Assembly: GCA_946628495.1 (NCBI GenBank)
Contig: CAMOWQ010000006.1
Span: forward strand, 1 to 42,010
Length of the DNA stretch: 42,010 nt
Direction: 5' to 3'
From: an uncultured Treponema sp.
Lineage (GTDB): Bacteria; Spirochaetota; Spirochaetia; Treponematales; Treponemataceae
The position numbers were made by a program, and so were the translations under genes. The notes below the pieces were generated by a model that was given only the letters and a program-made list of their open reading frames with translations, ran no database searches and had not been told where the DNA came from. This document shows, piece by piece, positions 16,701-23,968 of this stretch. Each line of letters starts with the position of its first letter. Within the stretch, counting starts at the first letter, position 1.

Positions 16701-17460
16701 CTATGCCTGCAAGAATGCGCTTAATCCATTCACCAAGAAATTCATCCCAGTATTTTTGAATATAATCAAGCTGACCTTTAAGGCTGTCTGGAGCAAAAAG
16801 CTGAGGTTCACGCAAAAGATTTATTAAATCGTGATTAAATGGTCCGAAGGTCGGATTTTTTAATGCAAACTTTTGAATGGAAGTCCAGGTCTTTTCGTAA
16901 AGAGGATTTTTAGAAAGAGGCTCATCATTAAATAACAGCGTGAACGGTTTAAAAGCTGGATTTTCGTTTGCAAGATGCAAAAGAATCATTTCTTCAAGAA
17001 CCTGTTCGCGGTTAGGACGCTGCGTATTTGTGTCTGGTTCAAGAGCCGTGCGTTCAAGAAATTCCTGTGCCGTGCATTTTTCCTGATAAACTTCTACCGG
17101 TGGAAATTCGCTCATAAAATCAAGAAGAAGGGAATCTATCTGTTCTTTTGTAAACTGTCCGTTGAGTTCTGCAATAATGTCTTTCATAAAATCAGGGCAT
17201 TTATCGCGTCTGTAAAGCATGCACACGTGATGAAGAATTTCATCTATAAGCCCCATTGCATTCAGTTGGCCTGCGGATACTTTCTTATTTTCGTCATTCG
17301 TAACGTTTTTAATATAATCATTAAAAAGCAGCTGGAATTTGCGGACGTTCTTCATATTTGCAAAAACAACATTGCCGCTGGAAGCAAAAAGTCCTTTATC
17401 AAAACTGCATAAGTCTCGTACTTTTTTTGAGATGTGGAATTCGTTGTAAGAAAGTTTCAT
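13744..17460 (-). CDS. Very long GH13 alpha-amylase-family enzyme
   Basis: 1238 residues from ATG 17460, preferred over ATG 17466 because AAGAGGA lies 7 nt before it and only 1 nt before the other. Residues 1-~300 are alpha-helical with no recognised domain. The TIM barrel follows: region I SDMVPNHTG (406-414), region II IIRFDAAM with probable nucleophile D527, region III LLLAEAFW with probable acid/base E592. Region IV is NNPDEE (650-655), where D653 is the expected third carboxylate but the usual preceding His is Pro. A helical region follows. The last ~60 residues are a Lys/Ala/Ser-rich tail. There is no signal peptide, so it acts in the cytoplasm on alpha-glucans. Exact specificity cannot be read. 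It follows malQ by 52 nt, a likely two-gene unit for glycogen or maltodextrin. Confidence 0.85.
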   Translation of the reverse strand: MKLSYNEFHISKKVRDLCSFDKGLFASSGNVVFANMKNVRKFQLLFNDYIKNVTNDENKKVSAGQLNAMGLIDEILHHVCMLYRRDKCPDFMKDIIAELNGQFTKEQIDSLLLDFMSEFPPVEVYQEKCTAQEFLERTALEPDTNTQRPNREQVLEEMILLHLANENPAFKPFTLLFNDEPLSKNPLYEKTWTSIQKFALKNPTFGPFNHDLINLLREPQLFAPDSLKGQLDYIQKYWDEFLGEWIKRILAGIDSISEEEKAMWHGFGGGDLPDMQPYSYENLMNEYERYSPDSDWMPKVILIAKTVLVWLDQLTKQYGYPITRLDQIPDAELDKLRDEGFTGLWLIGLWERSKASKRIKQICGNPEAAASAYSLYDYNIAWNIGGWEALQNLRTRLWQRGIRLASDMVPNHTGMDGDWVINRPDLFIQRRDNPFPQYTYNGENLSQDSRISLYLEDHYYSKNDCSVVFKRVDNQTGDTRYIYHGNDGTGLPWNDTAQIDFLNPAAREAVMQEILHVAHNFPIIRFDAAMVLAKKSIRRLWYPEPGHGGDIATRSETGLSTQQFNDAIPNEFWREVVDRVAKECPDTLLLAEAFWMMEGYFVRTLGMHRVYNSAFMNMLKKEENQKYRDTVKNTINFDPQILKRYVNFMNNPDEETAIAQFGDGDKYFGVCTLMVTMPGLPMFGHGQIEGFTEKYGMEYTKAYKDEKPSEYLVERHKREIFPLMKKRYLFANVENFLFYDLWENGHVNENVFAYSNGCGNERAMVFYNNKYERASGWIKQSVPYAVKTGSGEKDITLTTRSISEGLNLTAENDKYCIFQEHTSKLWYIRHSPEICEKGLFVSLNGFEYQVLLDIHQVADMPDHRYQILCDSLGGKGCENIEIAWQEIIYKELYAALHDYITKIVPELTTLAEKAVDDKNLTKKINAIITENKDELTAFFTTALKFINDDDKVVSAEIQAKTVSARLNQIFKAYISSGKLKKTNAVSANRLLKAKDGIDFASILFAEESGTNTFTSLLLWALTGTFAENALAERWNLGRKLSEFYFEVSNGENNTESQNATPTYVIAERKAAFRRELTKLFILASLSGTEFTANEAKVKAYNIVRLLTQSEYSSLLSGANTFDGVRWFNKELCESSLNLIFAMMLISAKAGSLEKITALYKTVCSAKLKAAYKCELFIKPFAPVHKKAVKTAKPSKTEKEAKASKTGKTAAKAKSSKKAKPAESVKKETATEKKSGKKS

Positions 17461-17512
17461 GAGCATATCCTCTTGTAAGTTACATTTATTATATCATTAG
17501 AATGTAAAATTT

Positions 17513-19603
17513 TCATCTTTCAGCAATTTTATTGATTTGTGACGTAAGTTCTGAATCTGCACAAAGTTCTTCTATAGAAACAGGCATTCTGTATGTCCAG
17601 TTAAAACCGTTTACAGTTCCAGGCACATTAATGCGTTCATCTTTACTGTCAGAAAGCCAGTACTTTTTATTCAGATAAAGGAAATCCTGAAGCGGAACAA
17701 TGTACCATACGCTTGCACTTTCGGAACATTTTTTTAGAAGTTCAAAGGCAATTTCTGGTGAAAAATCGCCTGTTTCGCTGTTTGACGTGCCGTTTTCTTC
17801 TGTAAATGCGTTTTTGTCTGCATCACCGTTATTTTTTGCGCCGTTGCCTTTGTCAGATGTACCATCCGTTTTATCTTCAAAAACTGTAAGCCCGCCTTCC
17901 TTGCAAAGCGATTCATCCCACCATTCACGGATTGTCGAAGAATCATGAACCGAAGTTGTAACAACAGAAAGGGGAGTGTAGTCCTTGAACGGAACATAAG
18001 GCTGCTTTTCTTTGTCCCAGAAACGGCTCCATCTTACAACGCGCAGTCCTAAAATTTTATGATTAAGCATAGTTTCTGGTACACATTTTATGCCGACTCC
18101 AAGGTCTTCGCCGCAGGCTGTCATTTTTATGCTGTCGGTAACAGCGGAAAATATTTCATTTGCCTGTTTTTTCCAGAGTGATTCGTTTTTCTTGTCCAAA
18201 GCAGAAAACATATCCTGCAAAAGCTTTTTTTCTTTTTCATTGAGCGAATTCCACGAAACAGATTGACCGTAAGTCCATATCGGGACGAACTTATTTTTTG
18301 AAACTTCGAGCAGAGTTCTGTTTGACCAGTACGAAATAAGAACCTGCTTTATTTTTTCTTCTGCCTCGGCGGTACAAAATTGTTTTAGTGAAGTTTGTGC
18401 AATCTGTGTACTTCCGTGAATATTTTTCTTGAAAAGCCAGAGTTCTTCACCTTCGAGTTTGTCGCAGAAAAGTTTAAGGATTGAATGTGCCGCTTCGTGA
18501 TTCCATGTAATGTCTTCAATAACACTTGTCGGAATATGGCTTTGACTTAGCCAGCGGATACGGTCATCGTCAAATCCGGCTTCGTACAATGCATTTTTTT
18601 TAATTGCAGCGTACGGTTCTGTATGCCCGTTAAGAGCGTTAACGTCATCTTCTGGAACTGCCCATATTCGGAAAAAGCCCAGAATATGGTCGAGCCTGTA
18701 AGCATCATAAAATTTTGAAGCACATTTAAGCCTGTTTACCCACCAGGAATAATTATCTTCTTTGAGTTCCTTCCAGTTATATATCGGGAAGCCCCAGCTT
18801 TGTCCCTGAGGATTTTCTCCGTCGCTTGGAGAACCTGCACGCAATTTTTGAATAAAGAATTCGGGATTTGCCCAGGCATCGCAGGAATCTTCGTTCATTA
18901 AAATAGGCATGTCGCCTTTTAAGAGAATGCCGTTTTCGTGTACGGTTTTGACGGCATCTGTAAACTGTTTTTCGGCAATAAACTGGCACCACGCGTAAAA
19001 TAGATGTTCTTTTAGGAATGCCTTTGTATTCCAAAGTTCAAGAATTTGTTCCGGTGTTTTTTGCCGGTCGTTTTCGAGCCAGGTTTTCCAGCTTGCCTGC
19101 ATGTAATTCCATTTAAGATTTTTATAAACGGCGTAAGTTTTTACCCATTGGTTTGACTTTATCCATTTTGCAAGATTTTCATCAGCTTTGCCGTCTTTAT
19201 AGGTTTTTGTATTATAGAAGATTTCCTGAAGCAGGCTGATTTTTGTATTTAAAATTCCGTCATAATCATAGCGGTTTTTAAATCCATATTGAGAAATAAA
19301 ACCGTCGTATTTCTTTTTAAAGTTTTCGTTTTCGTTATATGTCTGTTCGAATTCAGCAATGTCTGCAAGACTGATATAAATAGGATGCAGGGCAAATGCC
19401 GAAAGTCCGGAATAAGGTGAGCTTTGAGTGCCTGTGTCATTTAAAGGAAGCAGTTGAATTATTTTAAGACCCGATTTTTTGCAGAAGAGGGCAAATTCCG
19501 AAAGAGACGGATATTCACCGATGCAGGGATGTTTTTCTGAGTATAAGGCTCCCAGCGGAACTGAAACGCCTGTTAATCTGTTGTCCATAAAATTCGATTT
19601 CAT
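17513..19603 (-). CDS. malQ: 4-alpha-glucanotransferase (amylomaltase, GH77)
   Basis: 696 residues. Transfers alpha-1,4-glucan segments between maltodextrins. Family marks: LLPLNDTGTQSSPYSGLSAF (about 51-70), YRLDHILGFFR with nucleophile D305, GEDLGV with acid/base E499 and TTSVHDSSTIREWW with D554. Residues ~576-612 form a Gly/Asn/Asp/Lys-rich low-complexity insertion between the HD motif and the C-terminal helices, absent from typical MalQ. The start could be ATG 19603 or ATG 19588; neither has a Shine-Dalgarno. TATAAT at 19618-19613 lies 9 nt before ATG 19603, favouring it as a nearly leaderless start. It is co-oriented with the GH13 gene 52 nt downstream. Confidence 0.93.
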   Translation of the reverse strand: MKSNFMDNRLTGVSVPLGALYSEKHPCIGEYPSLSEFALFCKKSGLKIIQLLPLNDTGTQSSPYSGLSAFALHPIYISLADIAEFEQTYNENENFKKKYDGFISQYGFKNRYDYDGILNTKISLLQEIFYNTKTYKDGKADENLAKWIKSNQWVKTYAVYKNLKWNYMQASWKTWLENDRQKTPEQILELWNTKAFLKEHLFYAWCQFIAEKQFTDAVKTVHENGILLKGDMPILMNEDSCDAWANPEFFIQKLRAGSPSDGENPQGQSWGFPIYNWKELKEDNYSWWVNRLKCASKFYDAYRLDHILGFFRIWAVPEDDVNALNGHTEPYAAIKKNALYEAGFDDDRIRWLSQSHIPTSVIEDITWNHEAAHSILKLFCDKLEGEELWLFKKNIHGSTQIAQTSLKQFCTAEAEEKIKQVLISYWSNRTLLEVSKNKFVPIWTYGQSVSWNSLNEKEKKLLQDMFSALDKKNESLWKKQANEIFSAVTDSIKMTACGEDLGVGIKCVPETMLNHKILGLRVVRWSRFWDKEKQPYVPFKDYTPLSVVTTSVHDSSTIREWWDESLCKEGGLTVFEDKTDGTSDKGNGAKNNGDADKNAFTEENGTSNSETGDFSPEIAFELLKKCSESASVWYIVPLQDFLYLNKKYWLSDSKDERINVPGTVNGFNWTYRMPVSIEELCADSELTSQINKIAER

Positions 19604-19612
19604 AGCGATACA

Positions 19613-19618
19613 ATTATA
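19613..19618 (-). promoter_or_regulatory. -10 box of malQ
   Basis: A perfect TATAAT on the - strand, 9 nt upstream of ATG 19603. No good -35 is seen. The leader would be only a few nucleotides. Confidence 0.4.
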
Positions 19619-19711
19619 GCATGATAATTAAAAATATGGATTTAAAATGATGAAATTTTTGTTGTATAAATTTTATTGCGTGACAGGAACTCCGGTAACG
19701 ATTTTTTCCTC

Positions 19712-21616
19712 TTACTTTACAATCTTAAAATCTGCGTGATTGTTTTTGCGGAAGAATTTTACTTTGCATGGGGAAGGGCGGATGTTGTCGCAAAAGTATT
19801 TTATATCTGAGGCATACTGCGAAGCCAGATATTCGGCATTGTACGAAAAAGTCTGTTCTTCGGAAATGCCTGTTTCTTCCGTGCGTGCAAGCGCTCCGTA
19901 AAATCTGATGATGTCGCCGGCGGCCTTAAAATATTTCATGCCGTTTTGTTTTTCAAAAAGGTGTTTTAGAAATTCCAGCTGGATTTTTTCTATATCATGA
20001 TGATTCTGGCATTTACAGAACTTCTGGCTTTTTTCTGTTGAAGAGTCTGCTGTGTTTTTTGAAGAATTTTGTTGTTTGCCTTTCTTTTCATTGCTAAAGC
20101 CTTTGGTTAAATCTCCATATTGTTCATAAAAAAGCTGGAAAAGTTTTGACGGTTTTATTTTAAGAAATTTGCATACCGAATTCATCCATGGTACGGCACG
20201 TCCGTCGTTGTAAAAAAAACTGCACGACGCGGCAAGATGTTCTGCCCGTTCTAAATCCTGAGGTGCCATTTTGCCTGTCTTAAGTACATGATACGGAGGC
20301 GTAGTTTCAAAAGTAAGTTCAAGCTGAGTTGCCCTGTCTGCTAAATCTGTACCCGGCAAAACTGAAAGGCAGAAAATTTCAAGATTGTTTGGAAAAAGCG
20401 AAATTGCAAAATCGATGCCGTCCTTAAAGCTCGAAAAACTTTCGCCTGGAAGACCGTAAATTAAATCAAGACCGAACGTAACGCCTTCATCATTTAAAAT
20501 TGAAATGCCGTGAATAAATTTCTTTTTGTCAAAACTGCGGTTTACGCTTTGAAGAACCTGTTCATTTGCACTTTGCAGTCCGATTTGCAGGGCGCACGGA
20601 ATTTTTGTAAACGCACGGGCAAGTTCCCTGTCTATATATTCCGCACGGGCTTCGAAATAATAAAAAGTTCCCGGCGTTTTTTTTGCAATCAGCTGAAGAA
20701 TCTGCACGGCTCTTTTTTTGTTGATGTTATAGGTCGGATCTAGAACAAAAACCTGCGGAATCTTTTTTGCAGCAAACAAATCAAGTTCTTTTTCAATGCG
20801 TTCCATAGGAAAAAGGCGTACTTTTTTTTCTCCCTTGGATTCATAGCAGTAAGCGCATTTAAAAGGACATCCTCTTGCAAGTTCCCATAAGGCACCGCCA
20901 TATTTTGCAGGGTCAATCATGCCCGAAAGATACGGAGATTCAAGCGAGTCTAAATCAACGGATGCGGAAGAAACAACGCTGCAGTTTTGTTCTTCTTTTT
21001 TGCAGTTGGAATTACCGTTTATGGAAGTGCCTGCAGGTATGCAGTTTTCTTCGGAGTGATTTTTATCTGCCAGAATGGAGTGCAGTAATTCGGGAACGTT
21101 TCTTTCGCCTTCGCCGCATACTGTGTAGTTAAAGCCTGTGTAATAATGTGGATGTGCCGTTATTTCAGGCCCGCCTGCAATGCAAACCGCGCCCTTTGCC
21201 CTCAATATTTTTGCCGCTTCATGCAGAATGTCCGCATTCCACACGAAAACCGAAAAACAGAATATTGTGGATGAAACAGAAGTTCCGGCACAAAGCTCCA
21301 GCTGGTCTGCAATATATTTGGCGGCGGGGGAGTATGCATGTCGTATTGTTGAACTGACTTCGGGGGAGTATGCCTGCACGGTGGAAAATGCCTGTTCAGC
21401 AAGTGAGTTTGCCTGTTCAGCGGGGGAGTATGCGTTTTCACTTGCCACATGCCTAAAATCATCATCTTCCATATTAAAAACTTTAAGCTGAACGTTGCAT
21501 AAATCTTTTGTAAGCGGCGACGATTTTACCGCACATGCCACACATGCAGCGCCCAGCGGAAGAGCCTGAGGAGATTTTTCAATAAGAAGGGTAGTAAAGA
21601 TGATTCTGGTTTTCAT
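19712..21616 (-). CDS. B12-binding-domain-type radical SAM protein
   Basis: 634 residues. The N-terminal ~190 residues resemble the cobalamin-binding-like Rossmann domain found before many radical SAM cores (SVFVWNADILHEAAKILR, IAGGPEITAHP). The radical SAM centre is RGCPFKCAYCYES with C250, C254 and C257. It is followed by FVLDPTYNINKKRA, LQIGLQSANEQVLQSVNR and FGLDLIYGLPGES, typical SAM-barrel strands. The C-terminal ~200 residues resemble the DUF4080-type tail of such proteins. The substrate is unknown. Residues 62-96 are a 7-residue repeat stretch inserted in the N-terminal domain (see 21317-21433), and ~190-225 is another low-complexity insert. TAAAAT ends exactly 6 nt before ATG 21616, with no Shine-Dalgarno. 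Confidence 0.85.
   Translation of the reverse strand: MKTRIIFTTLLIEKSPQALPLGAACVACAVKSSPLTKDLCNVQLKVFNMEDDDFRHVASENAYSPAEQANSLAEQAFSTVQAYSPEVSSTIRHAYSPAAKYIADQLELCAGTSVSSTIFCFSVFVWNADILHEAAKILRAKGAVCIAGGPEITAHPHYYTGFNYTVCGEGERNVPELLHSILADKNHSEENCIPAGTSINGNSNCKKEEQNCSVVSSASVDLDSLESPYLSGMIDPAKYGGALWELARGCPFKCAYCYESKGEKKVRLFPMERIEKELDLFAAKKIPQVFVLDPTYNINKKRAVQILQLIAKKTPGTFYYFEARAEYIDRELARAFTKIPCALQIGLQSANEQVLQSVNRSFDKKKFIHGISILNDEGVTFGLDLIYGLPGESFSSFKDGIDFAISLFPNNLEIFCLSVLPGTDLADRATQLELTFETTPPYHVLKTGKMAPQDLERAEHLAASCSFFYNDGRAVPWMNSVCKFLKIKPSKLFQLFYEQYGDLTKGFSNEKKGKQQNSSKNTADSSTEKSQKFCKCQNHHDIEKIQLEFLKHLFEKQNGMKYFKAAGDIIRFYGALARTEETGISEEQTFSYNAEYLASQYASDIKYFCDNIRPSPCKVKFFRKNNHADFKIVK
21317..21433 (-). 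repeat. Intragenic 21-nt (7-codon) repeats in the radical SAM gene
   Basis: On the coding strand, units begin with GCA and are mostly seven codons long: AYSPAEQ, ANSLAEQ, AFSTVQ (six), AYSPEVS plus an extension, and AYSPAAK. The 12-mer GCATACTCCCCC occurs three times exactly (coding-strand starts at 21433, 21373 and 21336). This suggests recent repeat expansion inside a surface loop of the N-terminal domain. Confidence 0.75.
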
Positions 21617-21622
21617 GATAAA

Positions 21623-21650
21623 ATTTTACACAACGCAGAATAGCAGTCAG
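21623..21650 (-). promoter_or_regulatory. Promoter of the radical SAM gene, leaderless type
   Basis: On the - strand CTGACT (21650-21645, 4 of 6 to TTGACA), a 16-nt spacer and TAAAAT (21628-21623), which ends 6 nt before ATG 21616. Confidence 0.5.
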
Positions 21651-21657
21651 AAGAATA

Positions 21658-23817
21658 TCAGTCAATGGTAAATTTAAGCGTGTAGTATAAAGTCAAGGAC
21701 GGTTTGTTTCTAGGAACAGCACGCACTGTTATATAGTAAAGTTTGCCTGTTCCCGCTTCAAATTTGTTCTGATTATAGGAATCTTTTTCTGTAAGGTCGA
21801 TAACATAGTCTTTGCAATATGTAAAATTATGGCTTACATCTTCACCTTCGCAAATAGAAGGAATTCCATATTTATCGGTAATTTCTGTTGTAAGAGATGT
21901 ATATTGTGACTGTTCGTAAGAATTTTTAGGATTTTTAATAATGATGTAAAGGTATTTATTATTACTGTCTACAGTGAAAAAATCGTTGGTTATGACAGGT
22001 CTGTTATCGTTAAGGTCAATGTCATTACTTTGCTCTGAATTTCCTGTAAAAATAAAAATATCAGAAGAAGAATCATTTGTTACATTTATTCTTTGGGTTG
22101 ATGTTACTTCCGAGGTGTATTGTGCAAATAAAGAAATATTTTTGTAGTCATTATAGGTTCCGTTGTATGAGTCACCGGTTCCGCTTCCGATTGAATTTCC
22201 TGTTACAGAATTCTGCCTCCATGTAAGCCATTCAAAGCCTTCGTTGCGTAAAGTTGCTTTTGCAGAACTGTCATTTTCGTCATAGCTGTAATCTATAGGT
22301 TTCATGAGTTGAACAGGAGTTGTTTTGTCCTGATTTTTGTATACAGTAAGGGCTATGTTTGTTGTAACGTCTTTTGTAATTGCACTGTCGTAGAAATATC
22401 CGCCGTTTAATATATAACGTATTCTGTATAAATTTAGGGCAGATGGATTTCCGTTCCAGAATGTAAATGTAGAAGTTAATCCTGTATCTTTTAATGCCTG
22501 ATTTATGCTGTTTGTAATATCAAGATATGCATAATCAGTGTTACCTATGCGATTAACGGCACAGATTCTTGCAAGATATTTTTTTCCTAAAAGCATGTTC
22601 ATAACAATAAAACTGTTATTTGTAACAAGGGAACCAGCTGCATTTATTGTTTTAAATAAATCTATTGAAGAATCTCCGTAGAATTCTGGTGTGAATGTGT
22701 TTATTTTTCCGCCTGCAATTGCAAGTTCATACCATGCAGAATCTTTTTCTTCTGTGCTGGTTGAATTATCGAGCAGTGTTGAAAAATATTCGCTGTAGGC
22801 AAGAGAGGTATCATCAATATTTGATACATCCATTATTTCAAGCTGAAAGTGCGTTTCGTTGTATGAATTATCCTTCCAGATAAATTCAACAGGATAATAT
22901 TCATCATAAAAGTATTCTGGTTCTGCATAAGCTGCCGTAAAATTTGAAGGAGCTGCAGAAGGTTTGTATTCAAGCACGTTAGGAACTGCAATTGTTGCGG
23001 CTGTTTCCTGATTTGCATGAACCATTATTGTATCGCTGTATACGTATACGTGAGAATCATTGTTTGAGTCGGAAAAAATAACCTTAAAATTATAAATTCC
23101 GGGCTTTATATTCTTTAACTTATAATTTGCTGTTTCGGGTGGATTTGATGAAAAAATATTGCTGTGGTTAAATCCTAGTACAGAGGAAGGGTATAAATCT
23201 CCTCCGTCTGTAGTGTAAAACTGACGGATTTCGTTGTTTGTGTAAAGGTCGTAAAGACCTGCAGTTATTGTATAGTCTGTCGGCGCTGGCCATGGCATGT
23301 ATAATTTTAGTGCAACAGTTCCGTAACCAGAAGATACATAAGGGGTCAGGTAAAATTTAACCCTTGTGTTGTATCGTAAATCTGCCGTTGCAAGTCCTAA
23401 AAAAATAAGCGACGTTTTAATACTGTCGATTACAGATTCTGCAACGCCTGTCGTGTCTATTTCATTTTTTGTTGCACCAAGAGAAAGTTCATAAATTGTC
23501 GTATTAGGAAAATCAAAATCAATTTCACCTGTTGTCTCATCGTCTGTAGGTATGAATTGAACTTTTACTGGAGAAATAATATCTCCTGTAATTTTATTTT
23601 TACCCCAAAGATAGAAATTCAGTGAAGATACGTCTATTCCTGTAGGCAGAATTGTTCTGCTTGAAGTTCTAAAATTAATTGCGTTATTCTGACTTTTTAC
23701 TACTAATGTACATTTTGCCTTTTTATTGTCTATATATGCGCTTGTCCCACCAATTCCTTTGCAGGAAACAAGTATTAATGAGAAAAAAATGAATGTCAAT
23801 AAAACAATCTTTCGCAT
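21658..23817 (-). CDS. Large surface-type lipoprotein, paralog of the upstream gene
   Basis: 719 residues from ATG 23817 (MRKIVLL...), with lipobox LVSC at Cys19. An ATG 9 nt upstream is possible; neither has a Shine-Dalgarno, and TATATG ends 6 nt before 23817. The protein shares its plan with the 23969-26632 product. Both have an RTI(L/V)PT segment and a YWG/LWG motif. Both then have an N-terminal all-beta domain with DLRYNxxVxFYLTPY. A fibronectin-III-like domain follows (WKDNSYNETHFQLEIMDVS to GKKYLARICAVN). A stretch beginning RIRYILNGGYF resembles a divergent InlB B-repeat (Listeria-Bacteroides repeat). It is probably surface-exposed or periplasmic and involved in binding; the ligand is unknown. 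Two hairpins separate it from its paralog. Confidence 0.75.
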   Translation of the reverse strand: MRKIVLLTFIFFSLILVSCKGIGGTSAYIDNKKAKCTLVVKSQNNAINFRTSSRTILPTGIDVSSLNFYLWGKNKITGDIISPVKVQFIPTDDETTGEIDFDFPNTTIYELSLGATKNEIDTTGVAESVIDSIKTSLIFLGLATADLRYNTRVKFYLTPYVSSGYGTVALKLYMPWPAPTDYTITAGLYDLYTNNEIRQFYTTDGGDLYPSSVLGFNHSNIFSSNPPETANYKLKNIKPGIYNFKVIFSDSNNDSHVYVYSDTIMVHANQETAATIAVPNVLEYKPSAAPSNFTAAYAEPEYFYDEYYPVEFIWKDNSYNETHFQLEIMDVSNIDDTSLAYSEYFSTLLDNSTSTEEKDSAWYELAIAGGKINTFTPEFYGDSSIDLFKTINAAGSLVTNNSFIVMNMLLGKKYLARICAVNRIGNTDYAYLDITNSINQALKDTGLTSTFTFWNGNPSALNLYRIRYILNGGYFYDSAITKDVTTNIALTVYKNQDKTTPVQLMKPIDYSYDENDSSAKATLRNEGFEWLTWRQNSVTGNSIGSGTGDSYNGTYNDYKNISLFAQYTSEVTSTQRINVTNDSSSDIFIFTGNSEQSNDIDLNDNRPVITNDFFTVDSNNKYLYIIIKNPKNSYEQSQYTSLTTEITDKYGIPSICEGEDVSHNFTYCKDYVIDLTEKDSYNQNKFEAGTGKLYYITVRAVPRNKPSLTLYYTLKFTID

Positions 23818-23842
23818 ATTAAACATATAAAAAATCGTAAAA

Positions 23843-23884
23843 GGGGATATCTAAAAAGTATAGGAGTACTTCTTAGACATCCCC
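23843..23884 (-). terminator. Long imperfect hairpin, likely terminator after the 887-residue lipoprotein gene
   Basis: A 42-nt nearly perfect palindrome: GGGGAT/ATCCCC at the ends, then TCTAA/TTAGA and AAGTA/TACTT, with single mismatches between blocks and a 6-nt loop. On the - strand it is followed by CCCCTTTTACG, a short T tract. It may terminate or attenuate before the downstream paralog. Confidence 0.6.
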
Positions 23885-23893
23885 GATACTTCA

Positions 23894-23928
23894 TTATCAG
23901 TCAGGAGTTTTTTATACCCGACTGATAA
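23894..23928 (-). other. Second hairpin in the inter-paralog gap
   Basis: TTATCAGTC (23894-23902) pairs perfectly with GACTGATAA (23920-23928), with inner GG/CC pairs after a mismatch. It lies 41 nt after the stop of the 887-residue gene. It could protect the 3' end of the transcript. There is no T tract after it. Confidence 0.5.
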
Positions 23929-23968
23929 AACTATCGGAAAAACAAAGATTACTCTTTATAAATAACCA

